Shown here piece after piece: positions 54,743 through 64,000 of a stretch of 64,000 nt of DNA. Origin of the DNA: an uncultured Acholeplasmatales bacterium (GTDB taxonomy: Bacteria > Bacillota_I > Bacilli_A > Acholeplasmatales > Anaeroplasmataceae); assembly GCA_944324795.1 (NCBI GenBank), contig CALUXR010000005.1, positions 1-64,000 on the forward strand. The letters run 5' to 3'. Each line of letters starts with the position of its first letter. Position 1 is the stretch's first letter. The position numbers and the translations under genes were made by a program. The notes under the pieces are model-generated. The model was not told where the DNA came from. It did not search any database and saw nothing but the letters and a program-made list of their open reading frames with translations.

Positions 54743-55954
54743 ATGCCAATTAAGAATTTAGATAATTCTTTATTTAGTGAAGATAAAAATAAAAAAAATA
54801 AAAAAGAAAAAAATAAAATAAATCCAGAAGCTTTCTTGAATTCTGAAAATGCTTCTGATATTCAAGAAAGTATCAATAATTTTATGGATAATTTACCACC
54901 TGAGGTATTAGAACAATTTAATAATTTATCGGCTGATTTATATCCTAAATTAGAAAATATGAATTTAGGTGATCTATTTAATGTTGAAGTTAATAGAGTG
55001 GAATTTAATACTCCTAGCTTGATGCGATTATTTAAAATTTTAACTAAATTTAATAGTAAAGAATTAGAAGAAAAAGAAATAAGTGCTAAAATAGATGAAT
55101 TGAGTTCTTTTTTAGAAAATAAACTAGCAAATAATAATGAAAATAATGAAGTTAAAGAAGAAATAGATTTAAATAAATTAGCAAATGATAAAATAAAAGA
55201 AATAGCTAGTTATGAAGATGATGTTTTAAGTGTTTTAGTAGAACCTTTTAATAAAGATGAATTTATCAATGAAATTAATTTTAAATTAGAAGAAAATAAT
55301 TATATTTTAACTGATTTAACTAATATTGATTTAATTAATCCTATTACAAATAATAAATTAGATTTAGCTAATGCAATTATGGTTTATGGAATAAATGAAA
55401 TAAGTTGTAATAGTATTTTAGGTGATAGAGTATTACTTTATTTAAATAAAGAAGATAAATCTAATTATATTATTTTATATGCTTATAAAAGTGATAATAA
55501 ATATCATTTTTATATTCCTAAAAAAACTAATTATGGATTATTTAATATTGAAGATAAATTTATTTTAAAAAAAGTAAAACAAGCATTCTTTAGATATAAA
55601 AATGTTAAATCTTGTTTAGAAGAGATGGAAAGTATTTTTATATTAAAAAATGAAGTTAAAATGCCATTATTAAATATAGGAGAAATAATTAAAGATAATC
55701 CATATTATAGTGGAGATAGTTTAATAAAAATTGGTAGTTTTAATTTTAAAAATGATAGCGAAGAATTTAGAATTAAATTTGATATTTCTGATTTAAATTT
55801 ACCATTTTATATAAAGATTAAAGCAAATTGGCAAGAAGAAAAAATAAATGACTTTGTTAATAAGATTAAAGAATATGATTTTAATTCAGCTATTTTAAAT
55901 AACTTTGAGTTAAAGTTTAATAATTTAAAAAATTATTTATATATAGAATTATAG
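54743..55954 (+). CDS. Unknown soluble protein of the Clp-like operon
   Basis: 403 residues, 3 nt after the ClpP-like gene with AAGGAG, and last in the operon. I do not recognise a family. The N-terminal 30 residues are strongly basic (DKNKKNKKEKNK). An acidic, helical region follows (about 30-150: SENASDIQESINNFMDNLPPEVLEQF). The C-terminal 240 residues look alpha/beta (ILGDRVLLYLNKEDKSNYIILYAYKSDNKYHFYIPKK). There is no signal peptide, membrane segment or enzyme motif. Its placement suggests an adaptor, regulator or substrate of the Clp-like machine (inference). Confidence 0.75.
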   Translation: MPIKNLDNSLFSEDKNKKNKKEKNKINPEAFLNSENASDIQESINNFMDNLPPEVLEQFNNLSADLYPKLENMNLGDLFNVEVNRVEFNTPSLMRLFKILTKFNSKELEEKEISAKIDELSSFLENKLANNNENNEVKEEIDLNKLANDKIKEIASYEDDVLSVLVEPFNKDEFINEINFKLEENNYILTDLTNIDLINPITNNKLDLANAIMVYGINEISCNSILGDRVLLYLNKEDKSNYIILYAYKSDNKYHFYIPKKTNYGLFNIEDKFILKKVKQAFFRYKNVKSCLEEMESIFILKNEVKMPLLNIGEIIKDNPYYSGDSLIKIGSFNFKNDSEEFRIKFDISDLNLPFYIKIKANWQEEKINDFVNKIKEYDFNSAILNNFELKFNNLKNYLYIEL

Positions 55955-55978
55955 AAGGTTCAAAACTTCTATTTTTTT
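55953..55978 (+). terminator. Terminator after the Clp-like operon
   Basis: AGAAG (55953-55957) pairs with CTTCT (55966-55970) and is followed by ATTTTTTTA. The stem is short. Confidence 0.65.
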
Positions 55979-56002
55979 ATTTTAATTACTTAAAAATAAA
56001 AG

Positions 56003-56008
56003 TATAAT
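56003..56008 (+). promoter_or_regulatory. Possible -10 box of the DUF362-lar operon
   Basis: TATAAT at 56003-56008 with only a poor -35 (TTTAAT near 55981). AGAAAGGAAATG precedes the ATG at 56034. Confidence 0.4.
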
Positions 56009-56033
56009 ATAAGTAAAGAAAGGAAATGATAAT

Positions 56034-56900
56034 ATGGCAAAAGTATATTTTACAAAAAATATTACACCTCAAAGTTTAATAAAATTATATGAAATTGTAG
56101 GTAAAAAATTAAATGGGAAAGTAGCAGTTAAATTGCATTCTGGTGAAGATGGTAATAAAAATTATTTAAAACCAGAATTTGTAAAAGATATGATAGATTA
56201 TGTTAAAGGAACTGTTGTTGAATGTAATACAGCTTATACAGGTGCGCGTGATACAACAGAAAAACATTGGCATTTGATGGATAAACATTTATGGACTAAA
56301 TATTTTGATGTTGATATTATGGATAGTGAAGGTCCAGATTTAAAATTAGAGATGCCATATGGTGTTCAAATAAAAGAAAATTATGTTGGGAAACATCTAG
56401 CTAATTATGATTCAATGCTTGTTTTATCTCATTTTAAAGGTCATCAAATGGGTGGTTTTGGGGGAGCTTTAAAACAATTATCGATTGGTTGTGCTTCAAG
56501 TTTTGGTAAGAAATATATTCATGGAGCAGGTGATCCTAGTGGTGATTATATGGCAACAGCTCAAATTCCATTTGTTACGGCGATGGGAGATGCAGCAACA
56601 TCAGTTCATAAATATTTTAATGGTAATATTGTCTATATTAATTCAATGGTAAATATTTCTATTGATTGTGATTGTGATGGAAATGCTAAAGCTCCTTGTA
56701 TGAAGGATATTGGTATTTTAGCTAGTTTAGACCCAGTTGCATTAGACCAAGCATGTCTTGATTTAGTTTATAATTCTAATGATCCAGGTAAAAAAGAATT
56801 AATAGCTCGATTTGAAGAAAAAATAGGTCATTTAATAATTGAAACAGCAGAAAAGGAAGGATGCGGCTCAACTTGTTATGAGCTTATAAATATTGACTAA
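56034..56900 (+). CDS. DUF362 domain protein
   Basis: 288 residues matching DUF362: VAVKLHSGEDGNKNYLKPEFVKDMI, VECNTAYTGARDTTEKHWHL, LSHFKGHQMGGFGGALKQLSIGCASSFGKK, and the C-terminal DPVALDQACLDLVYNS. Many DUF362 proteins also carry a ferredoxin domain; this one has only a CDCDGNAKAPC cysteine group near residue 210. The biochemical role of the family is not established. It is the first gene of the lar operon, one base before the larC ATG, so a link to the nickel cofactor is suggested by context only. Confidence 0.85.
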   Translation: MAKVYFTKNITPQSLIKLYEIVGKKLNGKVAVKLHSGEDGNKNYLKPEFVKDMIDYVKGTVVECNTAYTGARDTTEKHWHLMDKHLWTKYFDVDIMDSEGPDLKLEMPYGVQIKENYVGKHLANYDSMLVLSHFKGHQMGGFGGALKQLSIGCASSFGKKYIHGAGDPSGDYMATAQIPFVTAMGDAATSVHKYFNGNIVYINSMVNISIDCDCDGNAKAPCMKDIGILASLDPVALDQACLDLVYNSNDPGKKELIARFEEKIGHLIIETAEKEGCGSTCYELINID

Positions 56901-56901
56901 A

Positions 56902-58047
56902 ATGAAAGTTTTATATTTTGATTGTAGTAGCGGTATTTCTGGTAATATGACTTTAGCAGCATTATTAGAAATAATTGATGATAATGAATATTTTTTAAAT
57001 GAAATAAAAAAATTAAATGTTGATGGATATAAAATAGAAATAAGTAAAAAAATAAAAAACGGCATAACTGCAACTTATGTTGATGTTATATTAGATGAAG
57101 ACAACCATACTCATCGTCATTTAAGTGATATTTATCAAATAATTGATGAAAGCTTGTTAGATGATAATGTAAAAAAACTAGCTAAAGATATGTTTTTAAA
57201 AGTAGCAGAAGCTGAAAGTAAAGTTCATAATAAAGATCTAAACGAAGTTCATTTTCATGAAGTTGGGGCAATAGATTCGATTATTGATATAGTTGGAAGT
57301 GCTATTTTAATAAATAAAATTAAACCAGATATTATCTATTCTAGCATTGTAAATGATGGTTATGGGTTTATCAATTGTGCTCATGGGAAAATGGCAGTAC
57401 CTGTACCAGCAACCCTAGAAATATTTAAAAATAACAAAGTTAAATTTAGGCAAATAGATATTCCTACAGAACTAGTTACACCTACAGGTGCCGCAATTAT
57501 AGCCACTTTAGCAAAAACTTATCAAATGATGCCATCTATTAATTTAGAAAAAATAGGTTATGGAGCCGGAAGTAAAGATTTAGAAATACCTAATATTTTA
57601 AGAGTTAGTTATGGAGAAATTTTAGAAAATGAAGAAATAGTTAAAATTGAAAGTAATATCGATGATTCAAATGGGGAAATACTTGCATATACTATGGAAT
57701 TATTATTTAAAGCGGGGGCTTTAGATGTTTTTTACACACCTATTTATATGAAAAAGAATCGTCCTAGTTATTTATTAAATGTAATATGTAATATTTTAGA
57801 TTTAAAAAAATTAGAAAATATTATATTTAGAGAAACGACTACTATTGGACTTAGATATTATAAAGTTAATAGGACTAAATTAGAAAGAAAAAAAGGCACT
57901 ATAAAGACAAAATATGGCAATATTGATGTTAAGATTGTTAAATTAAATGATGAAATTTTTACATATCCTGAATATGAAAGTATAAAACAAATTGCAAATA
58001 AAAATAATATTCCTTTAAAAGAATTATATAAATTGGTAGGGAATTAA
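56902..58047 (+). CDS. larC: LarC, nickel insertion protein for the NPN cofactor
   Basis: 381 residues from the ATG at 56902; a TTG nine bases earlier overlaps the DUF362 gene and is unlikely. N-terminal KVLYFDCSSGISGNMTLAALLE is the LarC signature. HEVGAIDSIIDIVGSAI, NCAHGKMAVPVPATLEI and ELVTPTGAAI follow. The C-terminal LarC2 part is fused in frame (ANIDD-like SNIDDSNGEIL, and MKKNRPSYLL). LarC inserts nickel into the pincer cofactor in a CTP-dependent reaction. Some Lactobacillaceae make LarC by frameshifting between two ORFs; here it is a single ORF. Confidence 0.93.
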   Translation: MKVLYFDCSSGISGNMTLAALLEIIDDNEYFLNEIKKLNVDGYKIEISKKIKNGITATYVDVILDEDNHTHRHLSDIYQIIDESLLDDNVKKLAKDMFLKVAEAESKVHNKDLNEVHFHEVGAIDSIIDIVGSAILINKIKPDIIYSSIVNDGYGFINCAHGKMAVPVPATLEIFKNNKVKFRQIDIPTELVTPTGAAIIATLAKTYQMMPSINLEKIGYGAGSKDLEIPNILRVSYGEILENEEIVKIESNIDDSNGEILAYTMELLFKAGALDVFYTPIYMKKNRPSYLLNVICNILDLKKLENIIFRETTTIGLRYYKVNRTKLERKKGTIKTKYGNIDVKIVKLNDEIFTYPEYESIKQIANKNNIPLKELYKLVGN

Positions 58048-58048
58048 A

Positions 58049-58797
58049 ATGGAATTAAAAGAAATATTAGAAAATTATAAAAAAATAAAATAGATTTAGA
58101 AGAATGTTTAAATGAAATAAAGAAAAATCAATATGAAGATTTAGGATATGCTAAAATAGATCATAATAGAAAAGAAAGAACAGGTATTAGTGAAGTTATA
58201 TTTTGTCAAAATAAAGAAGATGATTTTTTAATTAATATATTTAAAAAATTATTAAAAGAAAATAAAGAAGTTTTAGGAACAAGAGCGAATATTAAACAAT
58301 ATGAATTGATTAAAAAAGAAATTCCTGAGGTTAAATATAATGATATATCACACATTTTAAAAATTGAAAAAGAAAAAGAATTAGTAGGTAATGTAGTAGT
58401 CTTAACAGCTGGTACTGCTGATATTAAGGTAGCTGAAGAAGCGGCAGAAACTTTAGAATTTTTTGGTAGCAAAGTTATTAGAATTTATGATTGTGGAGTT
58501 TCAGGAATTCATCGTTTATTAAATCAAACAACTAAATTAAATGAAGCTAATGTCATAATCGCTGTTGCAGGAATGGAGGGTGCTTTAGCTTCTGTTGTTG
58601 CAGGCCTTGTTAAAGTACCTGTTATTGCGGTCCCAACTAGCGTTGGTTATGGTGCTAATTTTGGTGGCTTATCAGCTTTACTTACAATGCTTAATTCTTG
58701 CAGTAATGGTATAGCTACAGTTAATATTGATAATGGATATGGGGCTGCATATATTGCAAATCAAATAAATAAATTAATTTGTGGTAAAAATGAATAA
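58049..58797 (+). pseudogene. larB: larB with a frameshift at an A7 run (NaAD carboxylase/hydrolase of NPN synthesis)
   Basis: The ATG at 58049 (1 nt after larC) opens a frame reading MELKEILENYKK that stops at TAG 58091. The rest of LarB is open in another frame from 58093 (DLEECLNEIKKNQYEDLGYAKIDHNRKERTGI) to 58797, with ..NVVVLTAGTADIKVAEEAA, DCGVSGIHR, VAGMEGALASVVAGL and VPTSVGYGANFGG. The break falls at AAAAAAA (58079-58085). One extra A would restore NYKKNKIDLEE. LarB carboxylates nicotinic acid adenine dinucleotide and releases AMP, the first NPN step. A sequencing error, phase variation, slippage or true loss are all possible. Confidence 0.88.
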
Positions 58798-59572
58798 AGA
58801 AGAAAAATTGATAAATTATTTAAAAAAAATAAATAAAGTTGCTATATGTTATTCAGGTGGGATTGATTCTGCTTATCTTTTAACTTTAGCTAATAATGTT
58901 TTAGATAGAAAAAATGTTTTAGCTTTAATCGCTAAAGGTATTATGACAGCTAAAAATGATTATTTAGAAGCTATAAATTATTTAAAAAATAATAATTATG
59001 ATTATCAAGAAATAGAATATAACCCTTTAGAATTAGAAAACTTTAGAGAAAATAAAATTGATAGATGTTATTATTGTAAAAAAACTTTATTAAGTTTATT
59101 AGTAAATAAAGCTCATGAATTAAATTTTTATAATATATTAGATGGCAGCAATTTTGATGATTTAAATAAATATAGACCCGGACTTAAAGCTTTAAAAGAA
59201 TTAAATATAATTAGTCCTTTAGCTATATGTGAATTAACAAAAAAAGAAATTAGAGAAAATAGTAAAAAATTAGAAATTCCTTTTTATAACAAACCATCTA
59301 ATTCATGTTTAGCAACTAGATTTCCTTATAATACTAAATTAAATAAAGAATTATTAAATAAAGTTGATGAAGTAGAAGAATTAATAAAAAAATATAATGT
59401 TAATAAAGTAAGAGCTAGAATTCATAACGATTTATTAAGAATTGAAGTAGATAAAAAAGATTTCAATTTAATTATAAACAACAAAGAATTAATTGATAAA
59501 TTAAAACAATATTTTAATTATATAACAATAGATTTAGAAGGATATTCTAGTGGTAAATTCGATAAAACATAA
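58790..59572 (+). CDS. larE: LarE, ATP-dependent sacrificial sulfur transferase
   Basis: 260 residues from the ATG at 58790, inside the last codons of larB (8-nt overlap); an upstream GTG in frame is less likely. The PP-loop is VAICYSGGIDSAYLL. RCYYCKKTLL and DGSNFDDLNKYRPGLKAL are conserved. Cys173 in PSNSCLATRFPY corresponds to the sulfur-donating cysteine of LarE. The enzyme adenylates the pyridinium dicarboxylate intermediate and gives up its own sulfur, converting the carboxylates to thiocarboxylates. No larA is in the window, so the client enzyme lies elsewhere. Confidence 0.93.
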   Translation: MNKEEKLINYLKKINKVAICYSGGIDSAYLLTLANNVLDRKNVLALIAKGIMTAKNDYLEAINYLKNNNYDYQEIEYNPLELENFRENKIDRCYYCKKTLLSLLVNKAHELNFYNILDGSNFDDLNKYRPGLKALKELNIISPLAICELTKKEIRENSKKLEIPFYNKPSNSCLATRFPYNTKLNKELLNKVDEVEELIKKYNVNKVRARIHNDLLRIEVDKKDFNLIINNKELIDKLKQYFNYITIDLEGYSSGKFDKT

Positions 59573-59590
59573 AACTTCATCAATAATATT

Positions 59591-59613
59591 CCCGGTTAAA
59601 AACCGGGTTTTTT
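59591..59613 (+). terminator. Terminator after larE
   Basis: CCCGGTT (59591-59597), AAA, AACCGGG (59601-59607), then TTTTTT. The strongest hairpin in the region. Confidence 0.92.
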
Positions 59614-59632
59614 ATATAAAGATGAAAGAAAT

Positions 59633-59715
59633 ATAGTAAAAATGTGTAAAATGGTATTGAAAAACATAGTAAAAATGTGTAAAATTGTATTGAAAAACAT
59701 ACTAAAAATGTGTAG
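59633..59715 (+). repeat. 2.5 tandem 33-bp repeats forming a promoter before the AAA_14 gene
   Basis: Units at 59633-59665 and 59666-59698 differ at one base, and a partial unit follows (59699-59715). Each unit contains ATAGTAAAAATGTGTAAAAT and then TATTGAAAAAC. TTGAAA of unit 1 (59657-59662) and TAAAAT of unit 2 (59680-59685) are exactly 17 bp apart, so the repeat junction makes a good sigma-A promoter. The third unit is cut where the next -10 box would be, by the ribosome site. Confidence 0.8.
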
Positions 59716-59728
59716 GGAAGTGATGTAA

Positions 59729-61021
59729 ATGAAAAGAAAAGCTATAGTCGACTTAATAAAATGGAAAAATGATATTGATAGAAAACCTTTAGTTATAAGA
59801 GGGGCTAGACAAGTTGGTAAGACTTGGTTAATGAAAGAGTTTGGAAAAAATTATTATGATGATTACATTTATTTAAACTTTGATGAAAATGAAGAAATTA
59901 AATCCATTTTTTTAAATAATAAGAATCCTAAACGGATAATCGAATTGTTGTCTTTAATTTTTAATAAATCTATTCTTCCTAATAAGACACTTATCATATT
60001 TGATGAGATACAAGAATGTCCTGAGGCTTTAAATTCGCTAAAATATTTTAAAGAAAATGCTAATGAATATCATATTATATGTGCTGGCAGTTTGCTTGGT
60101 ACACTATTAGCTAGGCCTAAATCATATCCGGTTGGGATGGTGAATTTATTGAATTTATATCCTTTAACATATGCTGAATTTTTAGAATCTATAGATGAAA
60201 GTATGTATAAATATTATTTAAATATTAAAAAGAATGATATTATAGAGGATATTTTTCATAACCGTTTATTAGATATTTATAATTTATATTTAATAATAGG
60301 TGGTATGCCAGAAGCTCTGTATTCTTGGATTAAATATCACGATTATAATAAAATCATGCAAATTCAAAATGAATTAATTACAATTTATGAAAATGATTTT
60401 TCTAAACACAATAATAAAGTAAATAGTGCTAAATTGTTATTAATTTTTAGAGGTATTGTTTCGCAACTTGCGAAAGATAATGAAAAATTTATTTATAGTG
60501 CTTTAAAAGAAGGAGCAAGAGCGCGTGAATATGAAGAAGCAATTGAATGGTTAGTATCAGCTGGCATAATTAATAGAATATATAATGTCTCTAAGTTAGA
60601 ACACCCTTTAAATGCTTTTAAGAAATTAGATCAATTTAAAGTTTTTTTATTTGACACAGGTTTATTGAAGTATATGGCAGGTATAGAAAATGAATCTTTA
60701 TTATTACAATTAAATTATCAGTTTAAAGGTCAACTAACAGAAAATTATGTTTTACAACAATTAAAAGATATATTTCTCGTTGAAGTGGCTTATTATAGCA
60801 ATAGATATGGTGAAATTGATTTTGTCATTCAAAAGGGTATGGATATAATTCCTATTGAAGTAAAGGCTGGAGAAAATAAAAGTGCCCCTGTATTTAAAAA
60901 TTATGTTAATAAAGAAAAACCTAAAACGGCTATTCGCTTTTCTAAATTAAATTATAAAAAAGACGGTTTAATTACTAATATTCCTCTTTATTTAGTGGAT
61001 AAGATTAAAGATTTATTATAA
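59729..61021 (+). CDS. AAA_14/DUF4143 family ATPase
   Basis: 430 residues. Walker A is VIRGARQVGKTWLM, Walker B is TLIIFDEIQECPEALNSLKYF, and sensor 1 is IICAGSLLGTLL. LYPLTYAEFLES is a family hallmark. The C-terminal DUF4143 part contains FDTGLLKYM and the nuclease-like YSNRYGEIDFVIQ...IPIEVKAG (a PD-(D/E)xK pattern). These proteins are abundant, variably distributed ATPases of anaerobes with no proven function. The gene stands alone behind the tandem repeats and before a terminator. Such mobile, repeat-flanked genes are often horizontally acquired. Confidence 0.9.
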   Translation: MKRKAIVDLIKWKNDIDRKPLVIRGARQVGKTWLMKEFGKNYYDDYIYLNFDENEEIKSIFLNNKNPKRIIELLSLIFNKSILPNKTLIIFDEIQECPEALNSLKYFKENANEYHIICAGSLLGTLLARPKSYPVGMVNLLNLYPLTYAEFLESIDESMYKYYLNIKKNDIIEDIFHNRLLDIYNLYLIIGGMPEALYSWIKYHDYNKIMQIQNELITIYENDFSKHNNKVNSAKLLLIFRGIVSQLAKDNEKFIYSALKEGARAREYEEAIEWLVSAGIINRIYNVSKLEHPLNAFKKLDQFKVFLFDTGLLKYMAGIENESLLLQLNYQFKGQLTENYVLQQLKDIFLVEVAYYSNRYGEIDFVIQKGMDIIPIEVKAGENKSAPVFKNYVNKEKPKTAIRFSKLNYKKDGLITNIPLYLVDKIKDLL

Positions 61022-61095
61022 TAGTTAAGAATAATTTTAATTTTTTCTTGTATGTTAATGTCAATAAAAAAATGTAGAGTGTAAATTTAATATTT

Positions 61096-61142
61096 AAGCT
61101 ATTTGATATGATAACGTTAACAGATAGCTTTTTTATTTTTTT
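61096..61142 (+). terminator. Terminator after the AAA_14 gene
   Basis: AAGCTATTTG (61096-61105) pairs with CAGATAGCTT (61121-61130, one G-U pair), followed by TTTTTATTTTTTT. Confidence 0.85.
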
Positions 61143-61167
61143 GGCACTATTTTATTGACAGTGCCAA
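61141..61167. promoter_or_regulatory. CIRCE operator 1 (HrcA site)
   Basis: TTGGCACTA, 9 bp, CAGTGCCAA. The arms and the 9-bp spacer match CIRCE (TTAGCACTC-N9-GAGTGCTAA) with symmetrical changes. It overlaps the -35 box of the hrcA promoter. Confidence 0.9.
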
Positions 61168-61183
61168 AAGAAAAGATTATAAT
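61155..61183 (+). promoter_or_regulatory. Promoter of hrcA-grpE-dnaK
   Basis: A perfect TTGACA (61155-61160), a 17-bp spacer and a perfect TATAAT (61178-61183), embedded between two CIRCE operators. Confidence 0.92.
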
Positions 61184-61186
61184 ATG

Positions 61187-61213
61187 CTTGCACATTAAGG
61201 TTAAGAGTGCAAA
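61187..61213. promoter_or_regulatory. CIRCE operator 2 (HrcA site)
   Basis: CTTGCACAT, 9 bp (TAAGGTTAA), GAGTGCAAA. The spacing is exact; the 3' arm is close to consensus and the 5' arm weaker. It lies just downstream of the -10 box, over the likely transcription start. Confidence 0.75.
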
Positions 61214-61225
61214 GAAGGTGAACAA

Positions 61226-62239
61226 ATGCTATCTGATAGACAAAAATTGATTTTAAAGGCAATTGTTGAAGAATATATTTCAACTAATGAACCAATAGGA
61301 TCAAAAAGCTTAACAGATAAACCATATCTTAAGTTTAGTTCGGCGACTATTCGTTATGATATGCAATATCTAGAAGAGACAGGCTATTTAGAAAAAACTC
61401 ATACATCAAGTGGGCGTATTCCCTCACAACTTGGTTATAGATATTATGTAGATAACTTGCTTACTCGTGATGAAGACGTTAAAAACATATATTTAAATAT
61501 TGACAATATATTAAGCAACAAACTTCTAACAAAAGAAACAGCTGTTGTTGAAGTATTAAATTATATAGCTAAACTTAGTGGTTGTTTTTTAGCAATTGTC
61601 GGTTCTAATGCTTGTTATGCTAAAGTCAAAAAGATGGAAATAGTTCCTTTAAATGATAGAGACGCCTTACTTTTAATTGTTACTAGTCAAGGTGTTGTAA
61701 GAAGCCAAAGAATTAATATTCCTAAGGATTTTAAGATGGATGATTTACTTAGAATCATGAATATGTTTGATGTAGCAATGTACGATCAAGCGATTTATGA
61801 AATAAGGGAAATATTAGCTCGTGAGGCTACTAAACCAAGGATTAGAGAAATCGTTGATTATAGAGATGACATATTAAACTTTATGATTAAAGGTTTTGCT
61901 AGTTTCTTAAATAATGAATGTTATAAATCAAGTATGACACCGCTATTTAATGAGCCTGAATTTAAAGATTACGTTGTAATGCAAAAATTCGTTAAAGCAA
62001 TTGATAGCATTGAAGTTACAGGCTTGATTTATAATGATAAAAAAGGTTTACAAATTAGGATTGGTGAAGAGAATAAAGAACTTGGCCTTAATGATTGTGC
62101 GATTGTTAGTATCCCGTATTATTTAGATTTAAATGAATATGGAACTATTGTTGCAGTCGGGCCTTTAAGAATGAATTATAAAGGAGTTGTGCCAATTTTA
62201 GAATATTTGGCAAACAGCTTACCTAAATTGTATAAGTAA
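61226..62239 (+). CDS. hrcA: Heat-inducible transcription repressor HrcA
   Basis: 337 residues, full length. The N-terminal winged helix (LSDRQKLILKAIVEEYISTNEPIGSKSL, then SSATIRYDMQYLEETGYLEKTHTSSGRIPSQLGYRYYV) binds CIRCE. The remaining GAF-like dimerisation region ends with IVAVGPLRMNYKGVVPILEYLA. HrcA represses chaperone genes until heat or GroEL shortage inactivates it. It is first in its own operon under two CIRCE sites, so it is autoregulated. Confidence 0.97.
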   Translation: MLSDRQKLILKAIVEEYISTNEPIGSKSLTDKPYLKFSSATIRYDMQYLEETGYLEKTHTSSGRIPSQLGYRYYVDNLLTRDEDVKNIYLNIDNILSNKLLTKETAVVEVLNYIAKLSGCFLAIVGSNACYAKVKKMEIVPLNDRDALLLIVTSQGVVRSQRINIPKDFKMDDLLRIMNMFDVAMYDQAIYEIREILAREATKPRIREIVDYRDDILNFMIKGFASFLNNECYKSSMTPLFNEPEFKDYVVMQKFVKAIDSIEVTGLIYNDKKGLQIRIGEENKELGLNDCAIVSIPYYLDLNEYGTIVAVGPLRMNYKGVVPILEYLANSLPKLYK

Positions 62240-62251
62240 GGAGGATGTCTA

Positions 62252-64000
<1,749 letters not shown>

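Noticed and set aside
56893-58047. Programmed frameshift in larC as in Lactiplantibacillus
   Set aside because: LarC1 and LarC2 parts are in one continuous frame. The only frameshift in the operon is in larB.
59633-59715. Tandem repeats considered as a CRISPR array
   Set aside because: The units are contiguous with no spacers and there are no cas genes nearby.

Overview
The window is strongly AT-rich bacterial DNA with dense, mostly plus-strand operons, Shine-Dalgarno starts, sigma-A-type promoters and U-tailed hairpin terminators. TGA is a normal stop (cdsA, grpE and phoR end in it) and tryptophan is TGG, so this is not a UGA-Trp mycoplasma. DnaB/DnaI primosome genes beside polA-mutM-coaE, a threonine T-box, HrcA/CIRCE control, a PhoP-box Pst operon and the uppS-cdsA-dxr-rseP order point to a low-GC member of the Bacilli/Mycoplasmatota branch. 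An uncultured gut lineage (RF39- or Erysipelotrichales-like) is my inference from style and gene content.

Layout. 0-1.7 kb: a minus-strand insertion element running off the left edge (ISAs1-type transposase plus an overlapping upstream ORF). 1.7-2.8 kb: rplM-rpsI. 2.8-9.0 kb: a 1670-residue surface lipoprotein, a membrane protein and a stand-alone FakA-like domain. 9.1-14.6 kb: envelope and isoprenoid operon uppS-cdsA-dxr-rseP-galE. 14.7-17.5 kb: adhE behind two cre-like sites. 17.5-20.2 kb: a 5'-truncated gene and three small membrane or regulatory proteins. 20.2-27.4 kb: yhbY, polA, a nitroreductase gene, a fused mutM-coaE gene, a small unknown gene, dnaB and dnaI. 27.4-32.2 kb: T-box-controlled thrS, an unknown protein and an ABC-F ATPase. 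32.2-39.7 kb: one giant repetitive extracellular protein of about 2474 residues with a recent 975-bp tandem duplication.

39.7-47.8 kb is a complete phosphate module, pstS-pstC-pstA-pstB-phoU-phoP-phoR, preceded by three perfect TTTACA PhoP boxes at 11-bp spacing. Its PstS is a tandem of permuted half-domains carrying a 425-bp perfect internal repeat, and its PstA has a large extracytoplasmic insertion. 47.8-50.9 kb: ispG (minus), a LacI-type regulator and a pectinesterase without a signal peptide. 51.0-56.0 kb: rpmG (49 residues), an MBL-fold hydrolase, then a three-gene operon of a divergent ClpA-like unfoldase, a divergent ClpP-like peptidase and an unrecognised 403-residue protein. 56.0-59.6 kb: a DUF362 gene with larC, larB and larE for the nickel-pincer (NPN) cofactor; larB is broken by a frameshift at an A7 run, and no larA is present. 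59.6-61.0 kb: an AAA_14/DUF4143 ATPase behind 33-bp tandem repeats that themselves build a promoter. 61.1-64.0 kb: hrcA-grpE-dnaK under two tandem CIRCE operators; dnaK runs off the right edge.

The best candidates for something undescribed are the permuted tandem PstS with the modified PstA, the divergent Clp module with its unknown third partner, the MutM-CoaE fusion, the promoter-forming repeats before the AAA_14 gene, and the giant repeat protein. No tRNA, rRNA or CRISPR array was seen.
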